DNA from: Bradyrhizobium lablabi
Lineage (GTDB): Bacteria; Pseudomonadota; Alphaproteobacteria; Rhizobiales; Xanthobacteraceae
Reading direction: 5' to 3'
Length of the DNA: 64,000 bases
Assembly: GCF_900141755.1 (NCBI RefSeq)
Contig: NZ_LT670844.1
Coordinates: 6,544,501 to 6,608,500, forward strand
Shown here in pieces: positions 8,309-15,779 of the stretch; the first letter of the stretch is position 1; each line of letters begins with the position of its first letter. The notes beneath the pieces are model-generated. The model made no database searches, was not told the origin of the DNA, and worked only from the letters and a program-made list of their open reading frames with translations. The position numbers and the translations under genes were made by a program.

Positions 8309-9478
8309 TCACGAAAACAGCGCGATCTTTTCGGCTTGGCTCATGCGGCGGAGCGGCGCCAGCGGGTCGGACGCCGAGGCGGCGGGTTTTGTCACGATTC
8401 CGCTGGCGATGAGGCTTGAGCCCAAAGAACTTTCAAGCGGACGCTCAGCCACCGCACGCTCCGCAACCGCATTTTCGAGGGACGGCTGAAGCGGCGCCTG
8501 CATCGCTTCTGCCTGCGTCGGCGAAGCCATTGGCTCGGCTTCCTGCGGCTCGGCCTCCCGCGCGACGATGACAGGTTCCACGGGCCACGGCGCGGCGTCG
8601 GTCTCGTCCGGATCGGGACCGGAATCCAATTCGATGTCGGAATCATCCAGCGCGGCCATTTCCTGGGCGACCAGTTCCAGCACCGCTTCGTCATCGGCCT
8701 CGGCGGCCTCTTCCGTGATCTCGGAGACGTCAGGCTGAACATCGGCCGCTTCGGCCACCATTTCGGCCGCCGGGGCCTGCGCGACGGTCTCCTCGGTCGG
8801 GATTTCCGTGGTGCCGATCGCAGCCTCGGGATCGCTCGCCGCGGTCGCTGGCGGCATCGTCTCGGGCGCGGCGGTCGCCGATGGGGCAGGCGCGGCTGCA
8901 GCGGAAGCTGCGGCTTCCTCCGCGGCCCGAGGTGCTGCATCGCTGTCGTCAAATCCCGCGATCCGCCGTTCGATCAGGTCGAATGCGGCGCTCAATGCGC
9001 CTTTCGCCTCTGTCGACGAGAGTTGCCCGCAAGCGCCTTCGATGGCGTGGACCTGGGAATCGATCAGATCGCAGATCCGGGCATCGGCGCCGATCTCGCG
9101 CCAGCGCCAGGCAATTTCCTTGATGACCCGGGCGCCCTTGCGGACCGGCGCCAGATGTTCTTCCAAAGCAAGACCATCGAGCGCCGCAAGGGCCATGCCT
9201 CGCGCCTCGTCGAGCGCGCTTTTGATCGCGGCCAGCGCCTCGGTCAGTGCGCGGTCGGCGGCCGGTTGTTTCTGCGCGGCAAGGCTTTGCTCGATGCGCT
9301 CGACCGCGTCGAGCACCATCCGGGTATCGGCATTGCGGTTGCGCTTGGCATATTCGCCGAGAAACCAGCGGCCCCGCGAGGTCTCCATGAAGGCTTCGCT
9401 GATCGCCTCATAGTCCTGTTCGCTCGGCTGCGCGGCGCGCGCCGAGATCGGCGATAGGGCAAATGCTTCGTCGGCCAT
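8309..9478 (-). CDS. Acidic, Ala/Pro/Glu-rich hypothetical protein
   Basis: 389 residues. The N-terminal 170 residues are helical and include the blocks AFMETSRGRWFLGEYAKRNR and DAVERIEQSL. The middle (about 175-340) is low-complexity, rich in Ala, Glu, Asp and Pro and probably disordered, and the protein ends in a conserved-looking MSQAEKIALFS tail. The helical part with a short terminal peptide recalls CheZ-type or chaperone-binding proteins, but I do not recognise the family. The ATG at 9478 has GGAAGAG six bases upstream; the ATG at 9502 is poorer. It is divergent from the MFS gene. Confidence 0.75.
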   Translation of the reverse strand: MADEAFALSPISARAAQPSEQDYEAISEAFMETSRGRWFLGEYAKRNRNADTRMVLDAVERIEQSLAAQKQPAADRALTEALAAIKSALDEARGMALAALDGLALEEHLAPVRKGARVIKEIAWRWREIGADARICDLIDSQVHAIEGACGQLSSTEAKGALSAAFDLIERRIAGFDDSDAAPRAAEEAAASAAAAPAPSATAAPETMPPATAASDPEAAIGTTEIPTEETVAQAPAAEMVAEAADVQPDVSEITEEAAEADDEAVLELVAQEMAALDDSDIELDSGPDPDETDAAPWPVEPVIVAREAEPQEAEPMASPTQAEAMQAPLQPSLENAVAERAVAERPLESSLGSSLIASGIVTKPAASASDPLAPLRRMSQAEKIALFS

Positions 9479-9554
9479 GGCAAACTCTTCCGCGCAAATC
9501 ATCGCGCGTTGGGTTAACGATCACCACGATATCAGGCGAATCGCAATTGAATTG

Positions 9555-10772
9555 ATGCCCTCCGAATCACAAATCCCCATCGTATCGCGCAACACCTCGG
9601 CCCGATTCGCGCGCCGGCTGGCGCTGTTTTACGGCACGCTGTTCGGATTGATCGGCACCCATCTGCCGTTCTTCCCGGTGTGGCTGAAAGCGGTCGGGAT
9701 CGATGCGTCGTGGATCGGCATCATCACCGCCGTTCCCGCGGTGACACGATTCACCGTGCTGCCGTTCGTGACGGCCTTCGCCGAGCGGCATCAGTCGCTG
9801 CGCCGCGCCATGATCTTCACGGCGTTTGCCACAGCCCTCGGGTTCTTGCTGGTTGGAACCCAGCATCGGCCGCTGCTGGTGTTCCTCGCTTACGCGCTCA
9901 CAGCCTGCGTGTGGACGCCGACCGTGCCGCTGACGGACGCCTATGCGCTGCGCGGCGTGGCGCGCTACGGCCTCAATTACGGGCCGCTGCGGCTGTGGGG
10001 CTCGGCGGCGTTCGTGGTCGGCGCGCTGGCCTGCGGCTTGTTGGTCGATGTGATCGCGGCAAAAGAATTGATCTGGGTGATCGCGTCGGTGGCAGGCCTC
10101 GGCGCCGTCGTCAGCCTCGCGCTCGCGCGGCTCGACCATCCGAAGACGGTGCCGGCGGCGCATCACAGTGCCAAAGCCCTGCTGCGCGAGCCTGGATTCC
10201 TCGCCATCATCGTGTCGTCTGCGCTGATCCAGGGCAGCCACGCCGCCTATTACACTTTTGCTTCCATCACCTGGCAGGGCGCTGGCCTCGGCGGGCTGAC
10301 GATCGCCGGGTTGTGGGTGTTGGGGGTACTGGCCGAGATCGTGGTGTTCGCGCTGTCGCCGCGCTTTACATTAAACCCTTCGGCACTGGTGGTGATCGGC
10401 GGCCTCAGCGCGGTGGCGCGCTGGCTGATCACGGCGCAGGAGCCGTCAGTCGCCGTGCTGTCGGTGGTCCAATTGGCGCACGGGCTGACCTATGGGCTCA
10501 CGCAGGTCGGTACCATGGGACTGTTGGTGCACCATGTGCCGGGACAAGTGATGGCGCGCGGGCAGGGCTATTTCGCGGCCTGCGGCGGCATCGTTGCCTC
10601 GGCCACATCGATCCTGTCCGGCGCCGTCTATGCGCGCCACGGGCAGGGCGTCTATTACGTGATGGCGGCGATGGCGCTCTCAGGCGCGGTCTTGATGTGG
10701 CTGGCAAGACATCGGGTCGCGTTTTCAAGCGAAGTGGCGACCGGTTCGCGTGAAGAAAACGCGTCAAAATAA
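9555..10772 (+). CDS. MFS transporter, HcaT/nucleoside-symporter-like
   Basis: 405 residues with about 12 membrane helices. The opening GLIGTHLPFFPVWLKAVG and the block YGPLRLWGSAAFVVGALACG in the middle of the N-terminal half match the MFS_1-like branch that includes phenylpropionate permease HcaT and nucleoside:H+ symporters. The substrate is unknown. The frame extends back to 9477, but that would overlap the divergent gene's start; the ATG at 9555 fits the family's short cytoplasmic N-terminus. The stop lies inside the T-run side of the terminator serving the convergent epimerase gene. Confidence 0.8.
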   Translation: MPSESQIPIVSRNTSARFARRLALFYGTLFGLIGTHLPFFPVWLKAVGIDASWIGIITAVPAVTRFTVLPFVTAFAERHQSLRRAMIFTAFATALGFLLVGTQHRPLLVFLAYALTACVWTPTVPLTDAYALRGVARYGLNYGPLRLWGSAAFVVGALACGLLVDVIAAKELIWVIASVAGLGAVVSLALARLDHPKTVPAAHHSAKALLREPGFLAIIVSSALIQGSHAAYYTFASITWQGAGLGGLTIAGLWVLGVLAEIVVFALSPRFTLNPSALVVIGGLSAVARWLITAQEPSVAVLSVVQLAHGLTYGLTQVGTMGLLVHHVPGQVMARGQGYFAACGGIVASATSILSGAVYARHGQGVYYVMAAMALSGAVLMWLARHRVAFSSEVATGSREENASK

Positions 10773-10808
10773 AAAAGAGCCTCGGTTCTGATTCAATCAG
10801 AAGCGAGG
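10767..10808 (-). terminator. Intrinsic terminator for the dipeptide epimerase gene
   Basis: A 13-bp stem (10780-10792 with 10796-10808, one mismatch) with a 3-base loop is followed, on the minus strand, by a run of T residues (the A-rich stretch 10767-10776 on the plus strand). It lies 9 bases beyond the epimerase stop. Confidence 0.8.
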
Positions 10809-10816
10809 GTAGCGGA

Positions 10817-11812
10817 TCATCCCCAGAGTGCCGCGTCGGGCGGATAGACCAGGCTGCCCTCGTAGCGCAATCCGCCCTCGCGGTCGCGCGCGAGCAGCAA
10901 CGGACCGTCGAGATCGACAAAGCGCGCCTGCGACGTGAGCAGCATCGCCGGCGCCATCGAAAGCGACGTCCCGACCATGCAGCCCACCATGATGTCGAAA
11001 CCCAGCGCGTGCGCCGCATCCGCCATCGCCAGCGCTTCCGTTAATCCGCCTGTCTTGTCGAGTTTTATGTTGACGGCGTCGTAGCGCTCGCGGAGCCCCT
11101 GCAGCGATTTGCGATCGTGCACGCTTTCATCGGCGCAGACGTTGAGCGGCCTTTTGATACGCGCCAGCGCCTCGTCCTGACCGGCAGGAAGCGGCTGCTC
11201 GACCAGGGTGACGCCGGCCGCCGCGCAAGCCGCGAGGTTCGGCTCGAGATTATCGGCCGACCAGGCCTCGTTGGCATCGACGATCAGTTCGCAATCCGGC
11301 GCGGCCTTGCGCACCGCTGCGATCCGCGCCCCGACGCCGTCGCCCCCGAGTTTTACCTTTAGGAGCCTGCGCTGGGCGACCTTCTCGGTTGCCGCCGCCA
11401 TCGCCTCCGGCGAGCCGAGCGAGATCGTATAGGCGGTGACGCAGGCCCTCGGCTCGGGGCGCCCCACTAGGTTCCAGGCGCGCTTGTCGCTGGTTTTGGC
11501 CTCAAGGTCCAGAAACGCGCAATCCAGGGCGTTGCGGGCGGCACCTGGCGGCATGGCGGCCTGCAGGGCGTTCCGGTCGAGCCCCCGCGACAGCGGTTCC
11601 TGCATCGCCTGGAGGGCGCCAAGCGTCGCTTCAGGCGTTTCGCCATAACGGGGGTAGGGGACGCATTCGCCGCGCCCGGTCAGGCCGCCAAGGCTTAATT
11701 CCGCCACGACCGTGACGGCCTCGGTCTTGGCGCCGCGGCTGATGGTGAAGGCGCCGGCGATCGGCCAGCGCTCAATTCTGGCTGATAGCAGGAAGGATTG
11801 GCTGGAAGTCAT
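10817..11812 (-). CDS. L-Ala-D/L-Glu-type dipeptide epimerase (enolase superfamily)
   Basis: 331 residues. Enolase-superfamily (muconate lactonizing subgroup) landmarks are present: KVKLGG with the KxK catalytic lysines, metal ligands in DANEAW, EQPLP and ADES, and the second-face lysine in NIKLDKTGG. The C-terminal DLDGPLLL block is characteristic of dipeptide epimerases such as YcjG, which interconvert L-Ala-L-Glu and L-Ala-D-Glu in murein peptide recycling. Specificity is inferred from the family. The ATG at 11812 is preferred over an in-frame TTG at 11827. An intrinsic terminator follows. Confidence 0.85.
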   Translation of the reverse strand: MTSSQSFLLSARIERWPIAGAFTISRGAKTEAVTVVAELSLGGLTGRGECVPYPRYGETPEATLGALQAMQEPLSRGLDRNALQAAMPPGAARNALDCAFLDLEAKTSDKRAWNLVGRPEPRACVTAYTISLGSPEAMAAATEKVAQRRLLKVKLGGDGVGARIAAVRKAAPDCELIVDANEAWSADNLEPNLAACAAAGVTLVEQPLPAGQDEALARIKRPLNVCADESVHDRKSLQGLRERYDAVNIKLDKTGGLTEALAMADAAHALGFDIMVGCMVGTSLSMAPAMLLTSQARFVDLDGPLLLARDREGGLRYEGSLVYPPDAALWG

Positions 11813-11957
11813 TTTAAAATCTGGCAATTTTGAACCGGCGGCTTGCCCGGCGCAACCAACTATGGCTGGCTATGGGTGTGGTCGGCAAGGCAATCACGGG
11901 TTTAAGGGATCTTTCCTTTTCTGTTGATACTGGAGAATTGGCGCAGGAGTGGGGATT

Positions 11958-13091
11958 GTGAACGGGGACCCGACATTGGAGCGGATTGCACAGGGCAATG
12001 GGCTGGCGCTGTGCGCCGGAGGCCCCTGGATCGCCCGTTTTGCGCCGCTGCTGGAGCGGATCGTCGCCGACGCTGAAAAGCTCAGGGGAAGCCGCCCCAA
12101 TATCTTCATCGACGTATCGCGTGTTTCAAAACTCGACACGTTCGGGGCCTGGCTGATCGAGCGGCTGCGCCGCAGCCTGACCCAGGGCGAGGTGGAGGCG
12201 AAGATCGCTGGCCTGTCGGCGAATTATTCGAGCCTGGTCGATGAAGTACGCCGGGTGAAGGCCGCAGCCCCCGTCGCCGCGCCGTCGGTGACGATTTTCG
12301 GGATGCTGGATCAGGTCGGCCGCAACATGGCCGGGTTCGGCACCACCATTCTCGGGCTGATCGACATGCTCGGCGCCGTGCTGGCCGCAAGCGGACGGGT
12401 CTTGATTCACCCGCGGGGCTTTCGCCTGACCTCGACGGTGCACCACCTCGAACAGGTATGCTGGCGCGCGGTGCCGATCATCGCGCTGATCACCTTTCTG
12501 ATCGGCTGCATCATCTCCCAGCAGGGCATCTTTCATTTCCGCCAGTTCGGCGCCGACATCTTCGTCGTCGACATGCTGGGCGTGCTGGTGCTGCGCGAGA
12601 TCGGCGTGCTGCTGGTGGCGATCATGGTGGCGGGCCGCTCGGGCAGCGCCTACACCGCCGAGCTCGGCTCGATGAAAATGCGCGAGGAGATCGACGCGCT
12701 ACGCACCATGGGGTTCGATCCGATCGAGGTTCTGATCCTGCCGCGCATGCTGGCGCTGATCCTCGCCTTGCCGATCCTCGCCTTCCTCGGCGCGATGGCG
12801 GCGCTGGTCGGCGGCGGCCTCGTGGCATGGGGCTATGGCGGCGTCGATCCCGAAGCCTTCATGCTGCGCTTGCGCGATGCGATCTCGATCAATCACTTCA
12901 CCGTCGGCCTGATCAAGGCGCCTGTCATGGCGGCGGTGATCGGGATCGTCGCCTGCGTCGAGGGCCTCGCGGTCGAAGGCAGCGCGGAGTCGCTCGGGCA
13001 GCACACGACGTCGTCGGTGGTGCAGGGCATTTTCTTCGTCATCGTGATGGACGGCGTGTTCGCGATCTTCTTCGCCTCGATCGGGATGTGA
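11958..13091 (+). CDS. mlaE: MlaE-type ABC permease with N-terminal STAS-like domain
   Basis: 377 residues. The first 110 or so form a STAS-like domain (FIDVSRVSKLDTFGAWLIERL), followed by a MlaE permease domain with five or six membrane helices and the coupling helix segment ELGSMKMREEIDALRTMG. MlaE is the inner-membrane permease of the retrograde/anterograde phospholipid transporter that maintains outer-membrane asymmetry. In gammaproteobacteria the STAS partner MlaB is separate; here it is fused. The GTG at 11958 has AGGAG eight bases upstream; the GTG at 11949 is the alternative. mlaF follows after two bases. Confidence 0.9.
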   Translation: MNGDPTLERIAQGNGLALCAGGPWIARFAPLLERIVADAEKLRGSRPNIFIDVSRVSKLDTFGAWLIERLRRSLTQGEVEAKIAGLSANYSSLVDEVRRVKAAAPVAAPSVTIFGMLDQVGRNMAGFGTTILGLIDMLGAVLAASGRVLIHPRGFRLTSTVHHLEQVCWRAVPIIALITFLIGCIISQQGIFHFRQFGADIFVVDMLGVLVLREIGVLLVAIMVAGRSGSAYTAELGSMKMREEIDALRTMGFDPIEVLILPRMLALILALPILAFLGAMAALVGGGLVAWGYGGVDPEAFMLRLRDAISINHFTVGLIKAPVMAAVIGIVACVEGLAVEGSAESLGQHTTSSVVQGIFFVIVMDGVFAIFFASIGM

Positions 13092-13093
13092 CG

Positions 13094-13864
13094 ATGACAC
13101 CCGAAGCACAAAACGCCATCATCCGGGTCCGCGACATCTCGGTGCAGTTCGGCAAGACGAAAATTCTCGACGGGCTCAATCTCGACGTCAAGCGCGGCGA
13201 GATTTTGGGCTTTGTCGGCCCCTCCGGCGCCGGCAAATCGGTGCTCACGCGCACCATCATCGGCCTGGTGCCAAAAGTCAGCGGCCGCATCGAGGTGTTC
13301 GGGATCGATCTCGATGCGGCGGACGCAGCCCAGCGCCGCGGCGTCGAGCGCCGCTGGGGGATTTTATTTCAGCAGGGCGCGCTGTTTTCTTCGCTCACGG
13401 TGAGCCAGAACATCCAGTTTCCGGTGCGCGAATATCTCAACGTCTCGCAGCGCCTGCTCGACGAGATCACGGTTGCCAAACTGGGCATGGTCGGATTGCG
13501 CCCCGAGGTCGCCGACCGGTTTCCCTCAGAGCTCTCCGGCGGCATGATCAAGCGCGTAGCGCTGGCGCGCGCGCTCGCGCTCGACCCGGAGCTCGTGTTC
13601 CTGGATGAGCCGACCTCGGGACTTGACCCGATCGGCGCCGGCGACTTCGACGAATTGGTGCGCACCCTGCAGCGTACTTTGGGCCTGACCGTTTTCATGG
13701 TAACCCACGATCTGGACAGCCTTTATACTGCTTGTGACCGCATCGCCGTTTTAGGGAACGGCAAGATCATTGCCGCGGGATCGATGGCCGACATGCAGGC
13801 CTCGCAGCATCCCTGGTTGAGGGCCTATTTCCACGGCAAGCGCGCCCGCGCTGTCATGGGCTAG
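13094..13864 (+). CDS. mlaF: MlaF-type ABC ATPase
   Basis: 256 residues with Walker A GPSGAGKS (near 43-50), Q-loop QQG, the signature LSGGM, Walker B LVFLDEP and the switch His in VTHD. It drives the MlaE permease. Start ATG 13094 lies two bases after the mlaE stop; a longer frame upstream (from 12458) is antisense-like readthrough in another frame of mlaE and is not used. The stop codon TAG is formed by the first bases of a palindromic repeat (TAGAGCATGATC), so the C-terminal end of the protein is fixed by that repeat. Confidence 0.92.
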   Translation: MTPEAQNAIIRVRDISVQFGKTKILDGLNLDVKRGEILGFVGPSGAGKSVLTRTIIGLVPKVSGRIEVFGIDLDAADAAQRRGVERRWGILFQQGALFSSLTVSQNIQFPVREYLNVSQRLLDEITVAKLGMVGLRPEVADRFPSELSGGMIKRVALARALALDPELVFLDEPTSGLDPIGAGDFDELVRTLQRTLGLTVFMVTHDLDSLYTACDRIAVLGNGKIIAAGSMADMQASQHPWLRAYFHGKRARAVMG

Positions 13865-13912
13865 AGCATGATCCCGAAAAGTGGATACCGGTTTTCGGAC
13901 AAGATCATGCTC
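13862..13912. repeat. Palindromic repeat TAGAGCATGATC...GATCATGCTC
   Basis: The outer arms GAGCATGATC (13864-13873) and GATCATGCTC (13903-13912) are exact reverse complements, and the inner arms CCGAAAA and TTTTCGG also pair. This is a good copy of the common Bradyrhizobium/Rhodopseudomonas intergenic palindrome. It starts inside the mlaF stop codon and sits between mlaF and mlaD, where it could act as a transcript-stabilising or attenuating hairpin. Confidence 0.85.
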
Positions 13913-13982
13913 AGACAAAAAGAATCGACGGCGCTGATGCAGCGAAGCTGAATCAGGGCCTAGTATCGGAGTACGTTGACAC

Positions 13983-14894
13983 ATGGAAACGCGGGCGAAC
14001 TTCATCCTGATCGGCACCTTCACGCTGGCCGTGATCGCGGCGGCGTTTGGCTTTGTGCTGTGGTTCCAGTCGCTCCACACCACCAAGGCGCGCAGCCCGT
14101 TGCGCATCATCTTCGAGGGCCCGGCGGCGGGCCTGCGCAACGGCGGCAGCGTCAATTTCAACGGTATCCGGGTGGGTGAGGTGATCTCGGTGAAACTCGA
14201 CAACCCGCGTCGTGTCGTCGCGCTGGCGATGGTCGAGAACAACGCCCCGCTCCGCAAGGACACCCTCGTTGGTCTCGAATTCCAGGGGCTGACGGGCGTA
14301 GCCGCGATCTCGCTGAAAGGCGGCGAGGAGGCGGCACCCTCCGTCCCGCTGGACGAGGATGGCGTCCCCGTGCTGACGGCCGATCCGAACGCGCTGCAGG
14401 ACGTCACCGAGGCGATCCGCGGCACGTTGCAAAACATCAACCGGCTGGTGGCGGACAATCAGGCGGCGGTGAAAAGCTCGCTGCATAATCTGGAAATCTT
14501 CACCAACTCGCTGGCGCGCAATTCCGAGAAAATCGACGACGTGATGGCAAAGGTCGACGGCGTGATGGTCAAGGCCGACAGCCTGATGCTCGGCCTCAAT
14601 ACGCTGGCCGGCGGCAAGGAGGGTGGCGAACTGTTCCAGACGGTGAAATCGATCCGCGAGCTCGCCGAGGATTTCGACAAGCGCTCGGGCCTGTTGATGT
14701 CCGACGGCCGCCGTACGCTCGGCGACATCAGCCGCGCCGTGAATAATCTCGACAAAAACCCGACGCGGCTTCTGTTCGGCCCGGCCAACGCCAGCGCACC
14801 GGCAGCGAACGCCGCTGCGCCAGCGCCCGCAGCGGCAGCGACAGCACCCAAGCCGACCCCCGCCGCCGCGGCGACGGAGAAGAGGCGGCCGTAG
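13983..14894 (+). CDS. mlaD: MlaD-type MCE-domain periplasmic lipid-binding protein
   Basis: 303 residues with one N-terminal membrane anchor (about 8-28), an MCE domain (about 40-120, with GLRNGGSVNFNGIRVGEV), a long helical region of the kind that forms the MlaD/PqiB needle, and an Ala/Pro-rich low-complexity tail. It is expected to shuttle phospholipids between membranes as the periplasmic partner of MlaE-MlaF. It is separated from mlaF by 118 bases that contain the palindromic repeat, unlike the tight mlaE-mlaF junction. Confidence 0.9.
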   Translation: METRANFILIGTFTLAVIAAAFGFVLWFQSLHTTKARSPLRIIFEGPAAGLRNGGSVNFNGIRVGEVISVKLDNPRRVVALAMVENNAPLRKDTLVGLEFQGLTGVAAISLKGGEEAAPSVPLDEDGVPVLTADPNALQDVTEAIRGTLQNINRLVADNQAAVKSSLHNLEIFTNSLARNSEKIDDVMAKVDGVMVKADSLMLGLNTLAGGKEGGELFQTVKSIRELAEDFDKRSGLLMSDGRRTLGDISRAVNNLDKNPTRLLFGPANASAPAANAAAPAPAAAATAPKPTPAAAATEKRRP

Positions 14895-14906
14895 AGGAAG
14901 GATCGT

Positions 14907-15012
14907 AGGGTGGGTTGAGCCCTTGCGGAACCCACCGTCTTGCTGCGCGCATGGAGAGGTGATGGGTATCGCTGGGCTCCACCCATCTACGAGCTGCGCT
15001 TCACCAATCCTA
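14907..15012. repeat. GTAGGGTGGGTTGAGCCCTTGCGG-type repeat
   Basis: The stretch carries a first arm GTAGGGTGGGTTGAGC, then GATGGGT with the pairing segment ACCCATCTACGAGCTGCGC, and ends in ATCCTACGGG. A second, inverted and shorter copy lies at 38428-38466 (GGGCTCAACCCATCCTA). It is one of the recurrent short repeats of this genome. Confidence 0.6.
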
Positions 15013-15015
15013 CGG

Positions 15016-15042
15016 GCTGATTTGCCCGACGGGCAAATCAGC
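15016..15042. repeat. Perfect 12-bp hairpin (GATTTGCCC / GGGCAAATC)
   Basis: GCTGATTTGCCC and GGGCAAATCAGC are exact complements around a 3-base loop. A related CCCGGCAAATC segment follows the second GGGTTGAGC-type repeat near 38495-38512, so the hairpin travels with that repeat. Confidence 0.6.
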
Positions 15043-15198
15043 AGTCCCATCTGACGTCAATTTGGGCTTTCGCAAGCGGAATCCGGAATGACGGTAGAGA
15101 AAAAATTCTCCTATGGGATCAAGCTGATTTCACCTGTCCAGTCCTGCCTGCAAAAAGAATTCTGTTTCCGGCGGACCCAAATCACTTCTAGAACTAGC

Positions 15199-15592
15199 GC
15201 CGTCTCGTTCCACAGAGGGGCGCTTCGCGGTCGTCACGAACGCGGGACGGGATGCGGTGGACGCGGCAGCGCTATTGACGAACAGCGCTAATGCGGACGG
15301 AGAAGTCGTGTGGTCCTGACGCCTCGACGCCGGCGTCAAGTTGGCGAGACATCATCTCGCCGATGACGGTGACAAAAAAGCCCGATCGCCGGGGAGAGCA
15401 CGGAGGAAACCGTTAAAACCACTGCGTGCGGGAATGCCGGGTTGTTCCGGTGGACTCGTGGTGACTAACGCGCGTGTTTACTACACTACACGCGCGGCTG
15501 CGGGTGCATCGGCACCCGGCATTCCCCACGCCCTCACGGGGCGGAAAGTTCATGCACAACTCGGGCGCGTCGCGCCGCGGGAACGCGAAGGT
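15199..15592 (+). repeat. Copy A of a three-copy structured intergenic element
   Basis: This element recurs inverted at 37850-38245 (copy B) and 61545-61834 (copy C). Bases 15423-15535 are identical, base for base, to the complement of 61607-61719. It contains an outer inverted repeat (GGGAATGCCGGG with CCCGGCATTCCC) enclosing an inner one (CGCGCGTGT with ACACGCGCG), and an upstream conserved block with CGCCGGGGAGAGCACG. The frames that cross it carry no protein-like conservation. Confidence 0.75.
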
Positions 15593-15602
15593 TTGTCTTG
15601 CC

Positions 15603-15693
15603 GTCATTGCGAGGAGCGACAGCGGCGAAGCAATCCAGCTTTCCTTCTTCCTGGCGCCAAAGCTGGATTGCTTCGCCTCGCTTGCAATGACGG
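15603..15693. repeat. TCATTGCGAG...CAATGACGG palindromic repeat
   Basis: The arms GTCATTGCGAGGAGCGACAG and the complementary GCCTCGCTTGCAATGAC enclose AGCAATCCAGC and GCTGGATTGCT. A closer-to-canonical copy lies at 37762-37845. In both places it directly abuts the structured element with a conserved junction (CGCGCCGCGGGA), so the two form a composite. Confidence 0.75.
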
Positions 15694-15727
15694 CTTCGAA
15701 ATCTTGCGCCCTATGGCCCATCCAAAC

Positions 15728-15757
15728 AAAAACGGAGGCATCGCTGCCTCCGTTTTT
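15728..15757 (-). terminator. Intrinsic terminator of the giant repeat-protein gene
   Basis: A perfect 13-bp stem (15728-15740 with 15745-15757) and a 4-base loop, flanked by A5 and T5, lies 22 bases beyond the minus-strand stop. Because the arms end in A and T runs it can work in both directions. Confidence 0.85.
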
Positions 15758-15779
15758 CATTCCGCAATCAAATCCAATG

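Larger units (their letters stand above)
14895..15779. other. 885-base repeat-rich region between mlaD and the giant gene
   Basis: No gene is supported here. In order it holds: a GTAGGGTGGGTT-type repeat (about 14907-15012), a 12-bp perfect hairpin (15016-15042), a roughly 400-base structured element (about 15199-15592), a TCATTGCGAG/AATGACGG palindrome (15603-15693), and the intrinsic terminator of the minus-strand giant gene (15728-15757). Frames predicted across it are made of repeat sequence. Confidence 0.75.

Noticed and set aside
8309..8350. Long plus-strand frame 8808-9413 opposite the acidic protein gene
   Set aside because: It is antisense to a gene with a clear start and ribosome-binding site and is made of Ala/Ser-rich sequence.
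12458..13093. Long N-terminal extension of the MlaF frame
   Set aside because: These codons lie inside mlaE in another frame and give Arg-rich nonsense; MlaF homology begins at ATG 13094 two bases after the mlaE stop.
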